Source: Pseudomonadota bacterium
Lineage (GTDB): Bacteria; Myxococcota_A; Polyangia; Polyangiales; Sandaracinaceae
DNA length: 10,464 nucleotides
Reading direction: 5' to 3'
Assembly (NCBI GenBank): GCA_023427125.1
Contig: JAEZBP010001064.1
Coordinates: 1 to 10,464 of the forward strand
Made by a program: the position numbers and the translations under genes. Below are positions 1 to 5,937 of this stretch, piece after piece. The notes under the pieces were generated by a model. That model did no database searches, was not told where the DNA came from, and saw only the letters and a list, made by a program, of their open reading frames with translations. Position 1 is the stretch's first letter. The number at the start of each line of letters is the position of its first letter.

Positions 1-2
1 AC

Positions 3-434
3 GTGTGCCTCTGTTACGAGGCCAACCGGAGCAACTCCACCTACTTCGTGGCGGAGGCCGAGACCACCGTCGCGCCGTCCGCGCGGCTCGAGGTGAAGCC
101 CGAGGGCATCCTCCAGGACCTGCTCGACGCCATCGGCGTCTGGGCCGCGCTCGCGCTCGGCGCCAGCGCGTTCGATCCGGCGTTCGTGGTCCGCGGAGAC
201 GAGGCGACGGCGCGCGCGTTCTTGACCGCGGCGGTGCGGCGCGCGCTCCTCGCGATCGGCGAGGAGGCCACGCTCGAGGTCTCGATCGCACGCGGTCGGG
301 CCCGGCTGAGCAGCCGCGCGACCAGCCGCCGCGCGATCGCCCTCGTGATCGACGTGCTCGCGGCGTGGCACGCGCTGCCCTCGCCGCACCCGCTGCTGAG
401 AGAGCCGGCGGCTACTGCGCGCGCTGGTACGTGA
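3..434 (+). CDS. C-terminal part of an unrecognised protein (5' end outside window)
   Basis: This frame is open from the left edge of the window to a TGA at 432-434, giving 143 visible residues. No ribosome binding site can be judged and the first codon seen (GTG at 3) is probably internal, so the gene is cut by the window edge. The visible part has a short cysteine pair near the edge (CLC). It continues with a segment reading FDPAFVVRGDEATARAFLTA, followed by an amphipathic stretch and a small beta-rich piece. Wording of the type 'FD..FvVrgdd...ar.fLt' recurs in conserved hypothetical proteins of myxobacteria that lie behind N-terminal membrane segments, which may be missing here. That resemblance is from memory and is only a hint. 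The 3' end overlaps the convergent gene on the minus strand by 23 bp. No function can be given. Confidence 0.65.
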   Translation: MCLCYEANRSNSTYFVAEAETTVAPSARLEVKPEGILQDLLDAIGVWAALALGASAFDPAFVVRGDEATARAFLTAAVRRALLAIGEEATLEVSIARGRARLSSRATSRRAIALVIDVLAAWHALPSPHPLLREPAATARAGT

Positions 435-969
435 GCCGGAAGCGGATCGGCGTCGGGATGCGCGGGCTCTGCAGCTGCACGTCGAGGAAGAGCGTGCGAC
501 CCGAGCCGTCCGGCACGAGCCAGTTGAACTGCGTGCCGTCCATCGCGACGAACTGCTGCTGGATCCCGCCGTCGGTGCGATAGCTCTGCGTCAGCTGCGC
601 GCGCACGCCGCTCCGCGAGTACACGTTCTGCGCCTCCCCCGGCGCGCTGTCGAACGTGCGGTTCTCCGCGCCCTGGAAGGTGAGCGAGATGCGCGCCGGG
701 GTGGCGTTCACGACGATCGTCGCCGGCACCCACGTGGACTCGGCGATGCGCGCGCGGGCGAGGCGCTGGATGTCGGGCGTGAGCGTGGCGAGCGCGGGCT
801 CGATCCACTGCTGCTGCACCGACGCCTGCATGGCCGCCGGATCCCCGGCGAGGCGGTAGGTGCCGTTCAGCGTCGGGCCCTGCGCGGAGCCCGGCAGGGC
901 GACCACGGCGCCGCCGGCCAGGAGGAGAGAGAGAGCGACGAGCGCGCGCGAGAGGAGGCGATTGGTCAT
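412..969 (-). CDS. Small exported protein of unknown function
   Basis: The gene encodes 185 residues from ATG at 969. The frame stays open upstream to a GTG at 1047, but the ATG is preferred because it places a classic signal peptide at the N-terminus. This has basic residues (MTNRLLSR), a hydrophobic core to about residue 25, and a likely signal peptidase I site after GSA at about 29. No Cys follows the hydrophobic core, so it is exported rather than lipidated. No convincing Shine-Dalgarno sequence precedes the ATG. The mature part (~156 residues) lacks cysteines and is rich in Thr, Gln and alternating beta-strand patterns, for example near 82-100 (PATIVVNATPARISLTFQG) and 157-182. This suggests a compact beta-barrel-like or lipocalin-like fold, which is inference only. 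It lies 97 bp downstream of gcvPB on the same strand and could share its transcript. I do not recognise the family. Confidence 0.75.
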   Translation of the reverse strand: MTNRLLSRALVALSLLLAGGAVVALPGSAQGPTLNGTYRLAGDPAAMQASVQQQWIEPALATLTPDIQRLARARIAESTWVPATIVVNATPARISLTFQGAENRTFDSAPGEAQNVYSRSGVRAQLTQSYRTDGGIQQQFVAMDGTQFNWLVPDGSGRTLFLDVQLQSPRIPTPIRFRLTYQRAQ

Positions 970-976
970 CGTCGGG

Positions 977-1042
977 TCCGGAGAGAGTACGGCACCTTCT
1001 GCCGCGAGGGTAGACGCCTCGACGCGCCCCAGCCTCTCCGGA
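977..1042. repeat. 9-bp inverted repeat in the gcvPB / exported-protein spacer
   Basis: TCCGGAGAG at 977-985 is matched by its exact reverse complement CTCTCCGGA at 1034-1042, with 48 bp between the arms. The element fills most of the 97-bp spacer just upstream of the exported-protein gene. The long separation makes an intrinsic terminator unlikely. A paired protein-binding site or chance are both possible in such GC-rich sequence. A separate perfect 10-bp palindrome, CGGAGCTCCG, lies at 1053-1062 next to the gcvPB stop codon. Confidence 0.3.
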
Positions 1043-1066
1043 TTCACGCCACCGGAGCTCCGTCGA

Positions 1067-2542
1067 CTACGGGGTCCAGCGCAGGACGGGCTGGCGGGCC
1101 GCGCGGGTCTCGTCGAGGCGGCGGTGGCGCGTCAGGTGAGGCGCCCGCTTGACCGTCTCGGCGCTCTCCGCCGCCTCCTTGCTGATCGCCGCCATGGCCG
1201 CGACGAAGCGATCGAGCGTCTCCTTGCTCTCGGTCTCGGTCGGCTCGATCAGCATCGCGCCCTTCACGACCAGCGGGAAGTAAACGGTCGGCGGGTGGAA
1301 GCCGAAGTCGATGAGCCGCTTCGCGACGTCCATCGTCGTGACCCCGGTCTCCTTGAGGTGCCGGTCGCTGATGATGACCTCGTGCATGCAGATCGTGTCG
1401 TAGGCGACCTTCCAGGTCTCGCCGAGGCACGCCCGCAGGTAGTTCGCGTTGAGCACCGCGAGCTCCGTCGCGCCCTTGAGGCCCTCGGCGCCCATCTCGC
1501 GCAGGTAGGTGTACGCGCGGACCATCATCCCGAAGTTGCCGTAGAACGAGCGGAGCCGGCCGATGCTCTGGGGGCGGTCGTACTCGAGCCGGTAGGTGCC
1601 GTCCTCGTCCTTCTCCACGGTCGGCGAGGGCGCGAAGGGCGCGAGCGCGCTCTTGTACCCGACCGGCCCGCACCCGGGCCCTCCCCCGCCGTGCGGGGTC
1701 GTGAACGTCTTGTGCAGGTTGAACTGCATCACGTCGATCCCGAGGTCGCCCGGGCGCGTGCGGCCCATCAGCGCGTTCAGGTTCGCGCCGTCGCCGTACA
1801 CCAGCGCGCCCTTGTCGTGCAGCATCCGCGCGATCTGCGGGAGCTCGCGCTCGAAGAGCCCGACGGTGTTCGGGTTCGTGATCATGATCGCCGCGACGTC
1901 GTCGGTGACGAGCGGCGCGAGCTGCTCGGCGTGCACGACGCCGTCCTCGCCGGCCGGGAAGGGCACGGCGGTGAGGCCGTTGAGCGCGCACGACGCGGGG
2001 TTGGTCCCGTGCGCCGTCTCGGGGATCAGCACCTTCTTCGGAGCGCGGCCCTGCGCCTGGTGCCACGCGCAGATCATCATCAGCCCGGTCAGCTCGCCCT
2101 GCGCGCCGGCCGCGGGCTGGAGCGTGACGCGGTCCATCCCGCAGACCTCGGCGAGCCCGCGCTCGAGGCGGTGCATGAGCTCGAGCGCGCCCTGCATCAT
2201 CCGCTCGGGCGCGTAGGGGTGCAGGTGCGCGAAGCCCGGCAGGCGCGCGGCCCACTCGTTGACCTTCGGGTTGTACTTCATCGTGCACGACCCGAGCGGG
2301 TACATGACGCTGTCGATGGAGTAGTTCTGCTGGCTCAGCCGCACGTAGTGCCGGAAGGCCTCGGGCTCCGACACCTCGGGCAGGTGCGGCGCCTCGTCGC
2401 GGAACATCGCGCCGAAGAGCGCCTTCGGATCGGCCTCGGGGACGTCCGGCGCGGGGGCCGACGCGCCCGTGCGGCCCGGCGAGCCGCGCTCGAAGATCAG
2501 AGCCTCGTCCAACGCGATCCCGGCTGCGGCGCTCAAGGGCAT
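1067..2542 (-). CDS. gcvPB: Glycine dehydrogenase (decarboxylating) subunit 2, P-protein beta subunit
   Basis: This 491-residue protein is the PLP-carrying half of the two-subunit P-protein of the glycine cleavage system. With subunit 1 it decarboxylates glycine and passes the aminomethyl group to the lipoyl arm of GcvH in the cytoplasm. Family hallmarks are the N-terminal YPLGSCTMKYNPK block (81-93), LQPAAGAQGE (141-150), ETAHGTNPAS (175-184), and DGANLNAL (251-258). The PLP-lysine block NLHKTFTTPHGGGGPG covers 275-290, with K278 the expected Schiff-base lysine. The C-terminus contains the expected LIEPTETESKETLDRF helix. The length fits GcvPB (usually ~480-500) rather than the fused ~950-residue GcvP. 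The start is fixed by GAGGAG 8 nt upstream of ATG 2542; the open frame extends farther but lacks family similarity there. No gcvPA, gcvH or gcvT is visible. The neighbour upstream is divergent, so gcvPB begins its own transcript here. No glycine riboswitch is evident in the 147-bp leader/spacer. Confidence 0.96.
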   Translation of the reverse strand: MPLSAAAGIALDEALIFERGSPGRTGASAPAPDVPEADPKALFGAMFRDEAPHLPEVSEPEAFRHYVRLSQQNYSIDSVMYPLGSCTMKYNPKVNEWAARLPGFAHLHPYAPERMMQGALELMHRLERGLAEVCGMDRVTLQPAAGAQGELTGLMMICAWHQAQGRAPKKVLIPETAHGTNPASCALNGLTAVPFPAGEDGVVHAEQLAPLVTDDVAAIMITNPNTVGLFERELPQIARMLHDKGALVYGDGANLNALMGRTRPGDLGIDVMQFNLHKTFTTPHGGGGPGCGPVGYKSALAPFAPSPTVEKDEDGTYRLEYDRPQSIGRLRSFYGNFGMMVRAYTYLREMGAEGLKGATELAVLNANYLRACLGETWKVAYDTICMHEVIISDRHLKETGVTTMDVAKRLIDFGFHPPTVYFPLVVKGAMLIEPTETESKETLDRFVAAMAAISKEAAESAETVKRAPHLTRHRRLDETRAARQPVLRWTP

Positions 2543-2550
2543 GCAGACAT

Positions 2551-2556
2551 CTCCTC
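2551..2556 (-). promoter_or_regulatory. Ribosome binding site of gcvPB
   Basis: On the minus strand GAGGAG is followed by an 8-nt spacer and then ATG at 2542-2540. It is one of the clearest Shine-Dalgarno sequences in the window. It decides the start of gcvPB against the long in-frame extension upstream. Confidence 0.8.
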
Positions 2557-2598
2557 GGAATGCTTGCTGGTCGCGCGGAGGGCGCGCGAACGGCGCGA

Positions 2599-2627
2599 AC
2601 CCTAGGAGGTCGCCCCCGAGCGCGCAA
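2599..2627 (-). promoter_or_regulatory. Candidate sigma70-like promoter of gcvPB
   Basis: On the minus strand TTGCGC (2627-2622) and TAGGGT (2604-2599) are separated by exactly 17 bp. This would start transcription near 2592 and give a leader of about 50 nt. Both hexamers match the consensus only half-way, so the spacing is the main support. Confidence 0.25.
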
Positions 2628-2640
2628 CCACCGCGCACGA

Positions 2641-2670
2641 CTGCTGTGCGCAAGCGCTGTGCGCGAGCAG
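2641..2670. promoter_or_regulatory. Imperfect 30-bp palindrome between divergent genes
   Basis: The outer arms are CTGCT (2641-2645) and AGCAG (2666-2670), and the inner arms are GCGCA (2648-2652) and TGCGC (2660-2664). The loop is AGCGCTG, with an unpaired GT on one side and a single G on the other. TGTGCGC also occurs twice as a direct repeat inside it. It lies ~97 bp upstream of the gcvPB start and 19 bp upstream of the divergent lipoprotein start. It could be an operator for either gene or an RNA hairpin; no regulator can be named. Confidence 0.35.
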
Positions 2671-2689
2671 CTGTAGTAAGGTGCGCGCC

Positions 2690-3244
2690 ATGCGGAAGGT
2701 CGGGACGTCGGTGCTCGGGCTCTCTCTCGTGGCCGGGCTGATCGGGTGTGGCAGCGGGCAGTACGGCTACGCGCGCACGTACGCGCCGTGGGGCGAGGAG
2801 GGCAACTACCTCCCGCGCGAGGTGGATCTCTCGTACGAGGACGTGCGCCGCTTCCCCGATCGCCACGCCGGAGATCTCCTCGGCTGGTTCGGGATCGTGA
2901 CCGAGATCGTCGAGCTCGATCGCCAGAGCGGCGAGGCGCGCCTGCGGCTCGCCCTGCACCCGCACCAGGAGCGGCACCTCTGTGGCGACGAGACGCCGGG
3001 CTCGTGTCGCGTCACGGTCTCGCAGCGCAGCGTCGGCCCCTTCACCGCGCTCGTGCGCGTGCGCCCCGAGGACCTCACGCAGGGCACGGGCAGGCTCTGG
3101 ACCGGATCGCTCGTGAAGGTCTACGGCCACGTGATGGAGAGCGGCACCGAAGAGAGCGGCCCGATCCTCCAGGCCGAGTGGTACCGCCACTGGCCCCACG
3201 GCACGTTCGTGACGACGGCCGCCGCCGGCAGCATGCGGAGGTAG
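2690..3244 (+). CDS. Lipoprotein with a possible Slp-like/OB-type beta domain
   Basis: The product has 184 residues. ATG 2690 is preferred over the in-frame GTG at 2681 because AAGGTG (2678-2683) stands 6 nt before it. The N-terminus is a lipoprotein signal: MRK, a hydrophobic core, and lipobox LIGC with Cys20 as the lipidated residue. The mature domain (about 45-170) alternates predicted beta strands: an opening YEDVRRFPDRHAGDLLGWFG, a middle segment with C98 and C106 that may pair, and a close of GSLVKVYGHV ... QAEWYRHWP. The order 'vGk..~~~G.I..i ... r..dl..G..v.v.G.v ... a.w..wp' recalls the Slp outer-membrane lipoprotein family and related OB-like domains. That is a distant pattern match made by eye, not a firm assignment. 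It is divergent from gcvPB and followed by a strong palindrome, suggesting a single-gene unit anchored in the inner or outer membrane. Confidence 0.82.
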   Translation: MRKVGTSVLGLSLVAGLIGCGSGQYGYARTYAPWGEEGNYLPREVDLSYEDVRRFPDRHAGDLLGWFGIVTEIVELDRQSGEARLRLALHPHQERHLCGDETPGSCRVTVSQRSVGPFTALVRVRPEDLTQGTGRLWTGSLVKVYGHVMESGTEESGPILQAEWYRHWPHGTFVTTAAAGSMRR

Positions 3245-3257
3245 CGAGGAGCATCTG

Positions 3258-3273
3258 CCGCTCCGCGGAGCGG
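3258..3273. terminator. Perfect 16-bp palindrome after the lipoprotein gene; possible terminator hairpin
   Basis: CCGCTCCGCGGAGCGG is a perfect inverted repeat 13 bp beyond the TAG at 3242-3244. As RNA it would form a 6-bp stem (CCGCTC/GAGCGG) with a CGCG loop. No T-run follows on either strand, so it is not a textbook intrinsic terminator. Hairpins without U-tracts at gene ends are common in GC-rich bacteria. It could also be a protein-binding site for the CAP-lipoprotein gene downstream. Confidence 0.4.
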
Positions 3274-3307
3274 GACTCGCGCCACCCCGGCGCACGCGAC
3301 GTTCCGC

Positions 3308-3313
3308 TATGCT
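3308..3313 (+). promoter_or_regulatory. Candidate -10 element of the CAP lipoprotein gene
   Basis: TATGCT stands 44 nt before ATG 3358, in an otherwise very GC-rich spacer. Similar CTA(T/A)NCT strings precede two other genes here (4893 and 7498 minus). No recognisable -35 box is seen at the matching distance. Confidence 0.35.
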
Positions 3314-3357
3314 GTGCGCTGCGCGTACGGCACGCGCGTTGCCAAGGACTGCGCACC

Positions 3358-4500
3358 ATGCTGCGGATCACCCGGTGGACAGCGCTCCCTCTGATGCTCT
3401 CGGGCTGCGTCGGCGTCCTCAGCGCCGAGGGGCCGCGTGACGACGCGGGCACCCAGCCGGGCGAGGACTCGGGCATCCACGTCATGCCGAGCGACGGGGG
3501 TGTTCCGCCGCTCGAGGACGCGGGGCCGACCGTGCGCGACGGGGGCCCGCCGCCGATGCCCGACGCGGGCCCGATCGATCCCTGCGCCGGCGTCACGTGC
3601 GGCACCGGATCGAGCTGCGTGGCCGGCGACTGCCGCTGCAACCCCGGCTTCGTCGAGATGGGCGGCGCGTGCGTCGCGCTCCCGCCCGGCGATCCCGCGG
3701 GGCGCACGCAAGCGGCGGTGTGCGACGCCTGGCGGATGGGCCACGTCGAGAACGCGTCGCCGGCGTGGACCGGAGGCGCGAGCATGTGCGAGGCGGGGGC
3801 GATGTCGGCCGACGCGATCGACGACACCCTGCGGCGGGTGAACATGTTCCGCTGGCTCGCGGGGCTCGGCCCGGTCGGGCACGACGCCAGCAGGCACGCG
3901 CAGCTGATGGAGTGCGCGCACATGATGAGCGTCAACGGCGCGCTCAGCCACGATCCTCCCTCGAGCTGGACCTGCTACACGAGCGGCGGCGCGAGCGCGG
4001 CCGGCCGCTCCAACATCGCGCTCGGCTACTCGACGCCGGGCTCGGCGATCGACGGCTACATGTCGGACCGCGGCACGCCGAGCCTCGGCCATCGGCGGTG
4101 GATCTTGAGCGGCCGGCTCGGCAGCGTGGAGATCGGCTTCTCGGCGGCCTCCCGCCCGGGGCAGTGCCTCGGCGTCTTCGACTCGAGCGGCAGCACCGAT
4201 CGCCCGTGGACCGCCTACCCGAACCAGGGCTTCGCGCCGATCGACACCGCGAGGGACACCTGGTCGTTCCACGTCAATTCGATCGGCCTGAACAGCGGCG
4301 CGTCGGTCGCCGTCGAGCGCGTCTCCGACGGCGCCGCGCTCGCGGTCGAGCACTACTACATCGAGGGCTACGGCCCGCCGGTCTCGATCGGCTTCACCCC
4401 GAGCGGCTGGAGCCCCGCGGCCGGCGAGACGTACCGCGTGACGATCTCCGGCACGTCGGCCGGCGACGTCACCTACGACGTGACGCTGGTCGCCTGCTGA
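3358..4500 (+). CDS. Lipoprotein with Asp/Gly/Pro linker, EGF-like module and CAP/SCP domain
   Basis: The product has 380 residues; ATG 3358 is preceded by AAGGA (3344-3348) with a 9-nt spacer. The signal peptide ends in lipobox LSGC, making Cys17 the lipid anchor. Residues 26-75 form a flexible linker rich in Asp, Gly and Pro (DDAG, SDGG, EDAG, RDGG, PDAG). Residues 76-105 hold six cysteines (76, 81, 87, 92, 94, 105) in an EGF-like spacing. A CAP (SCP/PR-1-like, PF00188) domain spans about 155-280. Its signs are VNMFRWLAGLGP, an alanine/methionine helix with CAHMM, ALSHDP (His198), SNIALGY and LGHRRWIL (His245). The two histidines correspond to the conserved CAP-cavity pair. A C-terminal beta-sandwich-like region (290-380) ends in Cys. 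CAP proteins bind lipids or other ligands or act extracellularly; no substrate can be inferred. The frame is open upstream to 2746, but that part is a shadow of the previous gene. Confidence 0.93.
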   Translation: MLRITRWTALPLMLSGCVGVLSAEGPRDDAGTQPGEDSGIHVMPSDGGVPPLEDAGPTVRDGGPPPMPDAGPIDPCAGVTCGTGSSCVAGDCRCNPGFVEMGGACVALPPGDPAGRTQAAVCDAWRMGHVENASPAWTGGASMCEAGAMSADAIDDTLRRVNMFRWLAGLGPVGHDASRHAQLMECAHMMSVNGALSHDPPSSWTCYTSGGASAAGRSNIALGYSTPGSAIDGYMSDRGTPSLGHRRWILSGRLGSVEIGFSAASRPGQCLGVFDSSGSTDRPWTAYPNQGFAPIDTARDTWSFHVNSIGLNSGASVAVERVSDGAALAVEHYYIEGYGPPVSIGFTPSGWSPAAGETYRVTISGTSAGDVTYDVTLVAC

Positions 4501-4534
4501 GCGCGCGCTCGATCACTCTCGTCGGCCGCTCCTC

Positions 4535-4564
4535 GCTCTTCGCCGCTTCTCGCCGCTCTTCGCC
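4535..4564 (+). repeat. Three tandem 10-bp units (GCTCTTCGCC-like)
   Basis: GCTCTTCGCC (4535), GCTTCTCGCC (4545) and GCTCTTCGCC (4555) follow each other without gaps. They lie in the spacer between the CAP gene stop and the 146-bp repeat copy. A perfect 12-bp palindrome, GAGCGCGCGCTC, lies just before at 4499-4510, overlapping the CAP stop codon. The role of both is unknown. Confidence 0.55.
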
Positions 4565-4573
4565 GGGTGGGCC

Positions 4574-4719
4574 GGGGCCTCGCCTTCGGCTCGGCTCCCG
4601 GCTTCGGCCGCTACGTTCGGGCTGCCGCGCATGCTGGCCGGCCGGCGGGGCCCGCTCGACGCGGCGCCACTCCTCCCAAGGCGCTCCGTCGGAAGTCGCC
4701 TTCGGCTGCCGCCGGACAC
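4574..4719 (+). repeat. Left copy of a ~146-bp dispersed repeat, inverted relative to 5938-6082
   Basis: Read on the plus strand, this stretch aligns end to end with the reverse complement of 5938-6082. The first 38 bp (4574-4611) are identical, and a central block including ATGCTGGCCGGCCG and GGGCCCGCTCGACGCGGCGC differs at very few sites. After a variable stretch of about 28 bp, the last 23 bp (ending GCTGCCGCCGGACAC) are identical again. Hand alignment gives about 80% identity with a single 1-bp length difference. The element contains small self-pairing pieces such as GGCTTCGGCC and GGCCGGCC. Both copies have open frames, but the 1-bp indel shifts the frame within the repeat, so conserved coding is unlikely. 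It is interpreted as a non-coding dispersed repeat of this genome. Confidence 0.85.
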
Positions 4720-4733
4720 CTGTTCACGCGCAG

Positions 4734-4779
4734 TGTCGGCCTCGGCTTCAGCGTCGGCGTCGGTATCGGTCTCGGCCGT
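4734..4779 (+). repeat. TCGGC/GTCGGN-rich low-complexity tract attached to left repeat copy
   Basis: The tract consists of irregular GTCGGC, CTCGGC, GTCGGT and ATCGGT units. It begins 15 bp after the left repeat copy, on the side facing the acetyltransferase gene. The right copy has the same arrangement, so the tract seems to belong to the repeated element. The stretch 4780-4892 holds nothing further recognised. Confidence 0.6.
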
Positions 4780-4892
4780 GTCTGTCTCACGCGACGTTGG
4801 CACACAGGGCTCCGCACCCAGGCCGACGCCGACGTGGTGCTCACGCCCCAGGCTGAAGCGAACGGCAGGCTCCGCCCCTGCGCGGCATCGGC

Positions 4893-4898
4893 TAATCT
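4893..4898 (+). promoter_or_regulatory. Candidate -10 element of the GNAT gene; transcript may be leaderless
   Basis: TAATCT ends 6 nt before ATG 4905, so transcription would start at or beside the start codon. No Shine-Dalgarno sequence is visible before this ATG, which fits leaderless translation. No good -35 box is seen. Confidence 0.3.
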
Positions 4899-4904
4899 GT
4901 CCGA

Positions 4905-5756
4905 ATGCTGCGCTTGCGCGAGTACGACAGTGCGGCTCGCTTCATCGAGGCGCTGCGCCCGTTGTGGGAGCCGCGGGAGTCGGAGCTGAACCTCCTCGTC
5001 GGTGTCGCGTCGGGGATGGCTGATGGCGGAGCCAAGATCCGAGGCGGGGCTCTCGAGGACGCGCACGGAGCACCACGGGCGGCGGCACTTCTCGCGGAGA
5101 GTGGATTGATCGTCGGCGCGACCGGCGCGGACGACGCTGCGGAGCTGGCGGCGCGCCTCGCCGTCAGCGATCCCTATCGGCGAGCGACGCGCCTGCGCGC
5201 GAGCCTCGCCGAGGGAACGGCCTTCATGGACGAGTGGGCGCGCCACACGGGCGGCGCCGCGATGCGCATCGAGCCGCAACACATCTGGGCGCTCCGCGAG
5301 GCACCGACCGCGCCCCGCTCGCCGGGCCGGCTTCGTCCCGCGGAATCGACCGACACGGAGCTTCTGGCGAGCTGGTTCTGCGCCTTCGACCGCGAGGCGT
5401 TGGCCGAAGCGAGCTCGTCGGTGGACGCCAAGCGGATACGCGTCGCCCGCGGCCTTGCCGCAGGCGAGCTCTTCGTGTGGGAGGTCGATGGCGAGCCCAT
5501 GAGCACCGCATCGGTGGCGCGCCCCACGCCGAACGGCGTCGCGATCAACCGCGTCTACACACCGCCCGGCAACCGCGGCCGCGGATACGCTTCCGCCTGC
5601 GTGGCGGCAGTCTCGGCAATCGCGCTCGCGGGCGGCAAGCAGTTCACCTGCCTCTACACGGACTCGACGAAGCCGGCCGTCGGCGCGCTCTACGAGCGGC
5701 TCGGATACAGGGTCGTGACGCAGGCCGCCATCTGGCGGTGGGCTCCTGCCATCTGA
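4905..5756 (+). CDS. GNAT-family N-acetyltransferase (FR47-like)
   Basis: The 283-residue product ends in a clear GNAT fold. Motif A reads INRVYTPPGNRGRGYASACV (214-233), in which N223-RGRGYA is the acetyl-CoA pyrophosphate-binding loop. It is followed by a helix and the strand GGKQFTCLYTD, and motif B is STKPAVGALYERLGYRVV (254-271). The catalytic half covers about 140-283. Residues 1-135 form a poorly conserved N-terminal half, probably a degenerate partner domain as in other ~280-residue two-domain members. It should transfer an acetyl group from acetyl-CoA to an amine, but the acceptor is unknown. No signal peptide is seen, so it is cytoplasmic. ATG 4905 is chosen as the first good start; no ribosome binding site is evident. 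The gene stands alone between the two inverted repeat copies, and its base composition (about 75% GC in sampled lines) looks like its neighbours. Confidence 0.93.
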   Translation: MLRLREYDSAARFIEALRPLWEPRESELNLLVGVASGMADGGAKIRGGALEDAHGAPRAAALLAESGLIVGATGADDAAELAARLAVSDPYRRATRLRASLAEGTAFMDEWARHTGGAAMRIEPQHIWALREAPTAPRSPGRLRPAESTDTELLASWFCAFDREALAEASSSVDAKRIRVARGLAAGELFVWEVDGEPMSTASVARPTPNGVAINRVYTPPGNRGRGYASACVAAVSAIALAGGKQFTCLYTDSTKPAVGALYERLGYRVVTQAAIWRWAPAI

Positions 5757-5814
5757 ACGAAGTCGTCGCCGAGGCGGCTCGATCGCTTCCGCGGTGCGCT
5801 CGCGCTTTCGCACG

Positions 5815-5923
5815 GCCGACGCCGAAGCCGAGACCGCAGCGAAGGCCAGGCAGCCGACCGACGCCGAGACGTACGCCCGACGACGACACCGGTGCCAGAG
5901 CCGACGACGACGCCGAAGCCGGC
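5815..5923 (-). repeat. GCCGA-rich low-complexity tract attached to right repeat copy
   Basis: On the plus strand this is a run of irregular GCCGAC, GCCGAA, GCCGAG and CGACGA units. Read on the minus strand it is the same TCGGC-type tract that follows the left repeat copy, but about twice as long. It fills most of the gene-free stretch 5757-5937 downstream of the acetyltransferase. No terminator for that gene is visible. Confidence 0.6.
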
Positions 5924-5937
5924 ACCGCACATGACCA

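Noticed and set aside
1053..1062. CGGAGCTCCG palindrome as the gcvPB terminator
   Set aside because: It is a 10-bp palindrome with no loop and no T-run, too short to act as an intrinsic terminator.
860..2605. 581-codon open frame on the plus strand opposite gcvPB
   Set aside because: It is antisense to gcvPB, has Arg/Val/Leu-rich composition with no family motifs, and is typical of GC-rich shadow frames.
2543..2689. Glycine riboswitch in front of gcvPB
   Set aside because: The leader predicted from the candidate promoter is only about 50 nt, and no conserved glycine-aptamer core could be recognised in the 147-bp spacer.
2543..3295. N-terminal extension of gcvPB giving a 742-residue protein
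   Set aside because: It would run antisense through the lipoprotein gene. The family starts at the ATG at 2542, which has a good ribosome binding site.
4735..4780. CRISPR-like or minisatellite array in the TCGGC-rich tract
   Set aside because: The units are 5-6 bp, irregular and without spacers, so this is simple low-complexity sequence.
4513..4803. Small protein genes within the repeat copies (minus 4513-4803; plus 5892-6119)
   Set aside because: Their middle parts translate alike (GAASSGP.RPAS.RGSP), but a 1-bp length difference shifts the frame within the repeat. Nucleotide identity is as high outside the shared frame. Non-coding repeat DNA explains this better.
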